From: Acidobacteriota bacterium
GTDB lineage: Bacteria > Actinomycetota > Acidimicrobiia > Acidimicrobiales > UBA8190
NCBI GenBank assembly: GCA_028872975.1
Contig: JAGWNV010000136.1
Location: forward strand, 1-7,115
Direction of reading: 5' to 3'
Length of the DNA: 7,115 bases
The stretch's first letter is position 1, and each line of letters starts with the position of its first letter. Shown one piece after another: positions 4,823 through 7,115 of this stretch. The notes beneath the pieces were generated by a model. The model saw nothing but the letters and a program-made list of their open reading frames with translations. It ran no database searches and was not told the origin of the DNA. Position numbers and translations under genes: made by a program.

Positions 4823-6193
4823 GTGCCGGGCCCCGAGCCCCCGGCTGCCGGCGCGTCCCGGGACGAGCTGGTCGCCTGGCTCGACGGCCACACCGACTAC
4901 GAGCAGGCCATGCCCACGCGCCTGCGGGCGCCGACCCTGGAGCGGATCACCGAGCTCTGCAGGCTCCTCGGGGACCCGCAGGAGGCCTGTCCTGTGCTGC
5001 ACCTCACCGGCACCAACGGCAAGGGGTCGACGGCGAGGATCCTCACCCGCCTCCTCATGGCCCAGGGGCTGTCGGTGGGGACCTACTCGAGCCCCAACCT
5101 GGCCCGGGTCAACGAGCGGCTGGCCCGCGACGGGGAGCCCATCGACGACGAGGAGCTGGCCGAGGTGCTCGGCTCGCTGGCCCTCCTCGAGCCCATGCTG
5201 GCCGCCCGGCCGAGCCGCTTCGAGCTGCTCACCGCCGCCGCCTTCTCCTTCTTCGCCGACAGCCCCGTCGACGTGGCCGTGGTCGAGGTGGGTCTCGGGG
5301 GGAGGTGGGACGCCACCAACGTGGCCGCCGGCGACGTGGTGGCGGTCACCAACGTGAGCTACGACCACGTCGAGGTGCTCGGCCCCAGCCTCCTCGACAT
5401 CGCCCGGGAGAAGGCCGGCATCGTGAAGCCCGGCTCGCACCTCGTCGTCGGCGAGACGAGCCCGCCGCTCGTCGAGGTCTTCGAGGCCGCCGCCGAGGCG
5501 GCGGGGACCAGGGCGCTGTGGCGGCGGGGCCCCGACTTCGGATGCCGGGCCAACCGGCTGGCCGTGGGCGGCCGGCTGGTCGAGCTCGAGACCCCCGGGG
5601 GGCACTACCCCGAGCTCTACCTCCCCCTCCACGGCGCCCACCAGGGCGACAACGCCGCCCTGGCCCTGGCCGTGGCCGAGGCCTTCTTCGGCGCCCCCCT
5701 GGCCGGGGAGACGGTGGAGGCGGCCCTGGCCTCGGTGAGCGCGCCGGGGCGCCTCGAGGTGGTGGGCAGGGCCCCGCTCGTCGTGCTCGACGGCGCCCAC
5801 AACGTGGCCGGCGCCGAGGCGCTGGCCACCGCCCTGGCCGAGCTCCATCCCGAGGGGGGTGCGGTGGCGGTGGTGGGGATGCTCCGGGGCCGGGACCCGA
5901 GCGCCATGTTCCAGGCCCTGGCCGGCGGCGGGGTGGCCTCGGTGGTGACCTGCAGCGCCCCGAGCCCCCGGGCCTTCCCGGCTGCCGAGCTCTGCGAGGC
6001 GGCCCGGGCGGCAGGCCTCGAGGCCAAGGCCACCGAGAGCGTGGTCGACGCCCTCACCCTGGCCCGGCCCATGGTGGCCGAGGACGGCCTTCTCGTGGTG
6101 ACCGGCTCCCTCTACGTGGTGGCCGACGCCCGGGCGGTCCTCGTGCCCGAGGCCGCCCCGGTCACCGGCCCCGATAGCCTGCTCGGGCCATGA
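4823..6193 (+). CDS. folC: Bifunctional dihydrofolate synthase / folylpolyglutamate synthase
   Basis: A 456-residue Mur-ligase-fold enzyme that joins glutamate to dihydropteroate and adds further glutamates to folates using ATP, keeping folates in the cell. Motifs in order: P-loop TGTNGKGST (62-70), the loop SSPNLARVNERL (89-100), EVGLGGRWDATN (155-166), DH (181-182), REKAGI (195-200) with the lysine that is carbamylated in relatives, HQGDN (273-277), DGAHN (323-327) and the C-terminal TGSLYVVADAR. Position 92 is Asn where many FolC proteins have His in SSPHL. The GTG at 4823 is the first start after the clpX stop that retains the conserved helix before the P-loop (DYEQAMPTR, 25-33). It has no good Shine-Dalgarno, so the exact start is moderately uncertain; the frame stays open upstream inside clpX. 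It overlaps ndk by ATGA. Confidence 0.93.
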   Translation: MPGPEPPAAGASRDELVAWLDGHTDYEQAMPTRLRAPTLERITELCRLLGDPQEACPVLHLTGTNGKGSTARILTRLLMAQGLSVGTYSSPNLARVNERLARDGEPIDDEELAEVLGSLALLEPMLAARPSRFELLTAAAFSFFADSPVDVAVVEVGLGGRWDATNVAAGDVVAVTNVSYDHVEVLGPSLLDIAREKAGIVKPGSHLVVGETSPPLVEVFEAAAEAAGTRALWRRGPDFGCRANRLAVGGRLVELETPGGHYPELYLPLHGAHQGDNAALALAVAEAFFGAPLAGETVEAALASVSAPGRLEVVGRAPLVVLDGAHNVAGAEALATALAELHPEGGAVAVVGMLRGRDPSAMFQALAGGGVASVVTCSAPSPRAFPAAELCEAARAAGLEAKATESVVDALTLARPMVAEDGLLVVTGSLYVVADARAVLVPEAAPVTGPDSLLGP

Positions 6194-6600
6194 ACCGGAC
6201 CCTCGTCATCTTGAAGCCCGACGCCGTCGAGCGGGGACTCGTCGGCGAGATCGTGGGCAGGCTGGAGGCCAAGGGGCTGCGGCTCGTGGCCGGGCAGCTC
6301 AGGACCGTCGACGAGGCCACCGCCGCCCGGCACTACGAGGAGCACCAGGGCAAACCCTTCTATCCGGAGCTGCTCTCGTTCATCACCCGGTCCCCCTCCA
6401 TGGTGCTGGTGGTGGAGGGGCCCGCCGACACCTGGCGCATCGTGCGGACGTTGATGGGGCCGACGGACCCCGCCGAGGCCCCGCCGGGCACGATCCGTGG
6501 CGATCTCGGCACCGTCATGACCGAGAACCTCGTGCACGGGTCGGATTCGGCGCAGTCCGCCGCCCGCGAGATCGCCATCTTCTTCCCGGACCTGGCCTGA
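6190..6600 (+). CDS. ndk: Nucleoside diphosphate kinase
   Basis: A 136-residue enzyme of full family length that transfers the gamma phosphate of ATP to NDPs through a phospho-histidine. The phosphorylated residue is H116 in ENLVHGSDS (112-120). Other conserved elements are LVILKPDAV (5-13) with K9, the helix segment HYEEHQGKPFYPEL (48-61), the nucleotide-binding arginine block RTLMGPTDPAEAPPGTIRG (86-104), and the terminal EIAIFFPD. The ATG overlaps the folC stop (ATGA) and has no Shine-Dalgarno of its own, so translation probably depends on ribosomes finishing folC. It appears to be the last gene of the tig-headed operon, since a new promoter is likely in the following spacer. Confidence 0.97.
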   Translation: MNRTLVILKPDAVERGLVGEIVGRLEAKGLRLVAGQLRTVDEATAARHYEEHQGKPFYPELLSFITRSPSMVLVVEGPADTWRIVRTLMGPTDPAEAPPGTIRGDLGTVMTENLVHGSDSAQSAAREIAIFFPDLA

Positions 6601-6628
6601 ACACCCGCTGCGGCGCAGCCAGCCCGCC

Positions 6629-6658
6629 TTGTGCCGCCGCGCGGCGCTCTTCTAGCCT
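6629..6658 (+). promoter_or_regulatory. Candidate promoter of mreB
   Basis: TTGTGC (6629-6634) and TAGCCT (6653-6658) are separated by 18 nt, a fair sigma-70-like arrangement (TTGNNN / TANNNT). RNA would begin near 6665 and carry a leader of about 64 nt. The 12-nt palindrome CGCCGCGCGGCG falls between the two hexamers and could be an operator or chance in GC-rich DNA. Confidence 0.5.
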
Positions 6659-6679
6659 TACAGGTCGATCCCCGCCCGA

Positions 6680-6706
6680 CGGAGGCCCGCGGCACCGGGC
6701 CCTCCG
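6680..6706 (+). promoter_or_regulatory. Hairpin in the mreB leader
   Basis: Arms CGGAGGCCCG (6680-6689) and CGGGCCCTCCG (6696-6706) form 10 bp with one bulged C at 6700 and a 6-nt loop. It ends 22 nt before the mreB ATG, upstream of the weak AGGA ribosome site at 6718-6721. It may affect leader stability or translation, or be a terminator of ndk read-through; no U-tract follows. Confidence 0.45.
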
Positions 6707-6728
6707 CCCCTGACGACAGGACGCAGGC

Positions 6729-7115
6729 ATGGCCGACAACCGCTTCTTCCTCTTGGGCCGCGACATGGCGGTCGACCTCGGTACCGCGAACACCCTCGTC
6801 TACGTGCGGGGCCGGGGCATCATCCTGAACGAGCCGTCGGTGGTGGCGGTCAACGTGAAGGACGGCCGGCCCCTGGCGGTCGGCGCCGAGGCGAAGCGGA
6901 TGATCGGACGGACCCCGAGCCACATCCAGGCCATCCGCCCTTTGAAGGACGGCGTGATCGCCGACTTCGAGATCTGCGAGAAGATGCTCCGCTACTTCAT
7001 CCACCGCGTGCACCAGCGCCGCTTCGCCAAGCCGCGCATGATCATCTGCGTCCCCTCGGGCATCACCGGCGTCGAGCAGCGGGCGGTCATGGAGGCCGCG
7101 GAGTTCGCGGGCGCG
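6729..7115 (+). CDS. mreB: Rod shape-determining protein MreB, N-terminal part (runs off the window)
   Basis: The first 129 residues of a protein expected to reach about 340. MreB is a bacterial actin that polymerises under the inner membrane and guides the elongation peptidoglycan machinery. Visible family motifs are the phosphate-1 loop DLGTANTLVYV (16-26), LNEPSVVAV (33-41), the segment IRPLKDGVIADF (69-80), and VPSGITGVEQRAV (108-120) leading into EAAEFAGA. The first dozen residues (MADNRFFLLGRD) contain a short hydrophobic patch that could serve as the membrane-binding element known in other MreB proteins. The ATG at 6729 has a weak AGGA 7 nt upstream; an internal ATG at residue 13 would remove that patch. 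It most likely starts a shape operon (mreC, mreD and others), which lies outside the window. It suggests a rod-shaped or apically growing cell. Confidence 0.96.
   Translation, partial: MADNRFFLLGRDMAVDLGTANTLVYVRGRGIILNEPSVVAVNVKDGRPLAVGAEAKRMIGRTPSHIQAIRPLKDGVIADFEICEKMLRYFIHRVHQRRFAKPRMIICVPSGITGVEQRAVMEAAEFAGA

Larger units (their letters stand above)
6601..6728 (+). other. ndk-mreB intergenic spacer, 128 nt
   Basis: Contains in order a 5-bp hairpin GCTGC-GGC-GCAGC (6607-6619), a 12-nt palindrome CGCCGCGCGGCG (6635-6646) followed by a weakly pyrimidine-rich CTCTTCT, the candidate mreB promoter, and a 10-bp leader hairpin. Either of the first two could help end the ndk transcript, but neither has a real U-tract, so I do not call a terminator. 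Lower GC around 6648-6665 fits a promoter. Confidence 0.5.

Noticed and set aside
4226..5848. Long open frame (540 codons) on the minus strand across clpX and folC
   Set aside because: It is antisense to two clear conserved genes. Its translation is rich in Gly, His, Arg and Val with no domain resemblance, as expected from GC-rich codon usage on the opposite strand.
1..7115. Mobile elements, CRISPR arrays, tRNA/rRNA genes, defence or secondary metabolite systems
   Set aside because: No transposase or integrase motifs, no spaced direct repeats, no cloverleaf or rRNA-like stretch was seen; the genes present are conserved housekeeping genes with uniform composition.

Overview
The window is GC-rich (roughly 70% or more) chromosomal DNA. 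It looks like a core housekeeping locus of an actinomycetote, and the best guess is a member of the Acidimicrobiia or a relative. The pointers are a mycothiol-type maleylpyruvate isomerase family protein, a DUF5679 zinc-ribbon miniprotein, GTG starts, a TANNNT -10 element sitting almost on a start codon, and the gene order tig-clpP-clpX-folC-ndk-mreB. That order is a compact version of the actinobacterial tig-clpP1-clpP2-clpX-valS-folC-ndk-mreB neighbourhood. The taxonomic placement is inference from gene content only.

Layout. Bases 1-153 are the 3' end of a plus-strand Ppx/GppA-family phosphatase gene. A 28-nt near-perfect palindrome (162-189) separates it from a convergent 49-residue zinc-ribbon gene on the minus strand (196-345). 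A 253-nt divergent intergenic region follows. Next is a plus-strand DinB-fold/mycothiol-type isomerase family gene (599-1411), closed by a strong stem-loop (1412-1441). A TAGACT element at 1461 opens the next transcription unit. tig (1476-2870) overlaps clpP (2867-3505) by an ATGA junction. clpX (3537-4811) follows after 31 nt, folC (GTG at 4823, to 6193) after 11 nt, and ndk (6190-6600) overlaps folC by another ATGA. A 128-nt spacer holds a candidate promoter and a leader hairpin, and mreB starts at 6729 and runs off the window.

How the genes work together. tig, clpP and clpX form a protein-fate module: a ribosome-bound chaperone, a proteolytic chamber and its AAA+ unfoldase. The overlap and short spacing suggest one mRNA. 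folC and ndk add one-carbon cofactor retention and NTP balancing, probably by read-through from the same operon. mreB begins a separately promoted cell-shape unit.

I found no mobile element, CRISPR array, tRNA, rRNA or clear novel system. What merits a second look is mostly architectural: only one clpP and no valS in a cluster that usually has clpP1P2 and valS in actinobacteria, a possibly leaderless tig mRNA, a few intergenic hairpins, and two active-site substitutions (in FolC and in the isomerase family protein).
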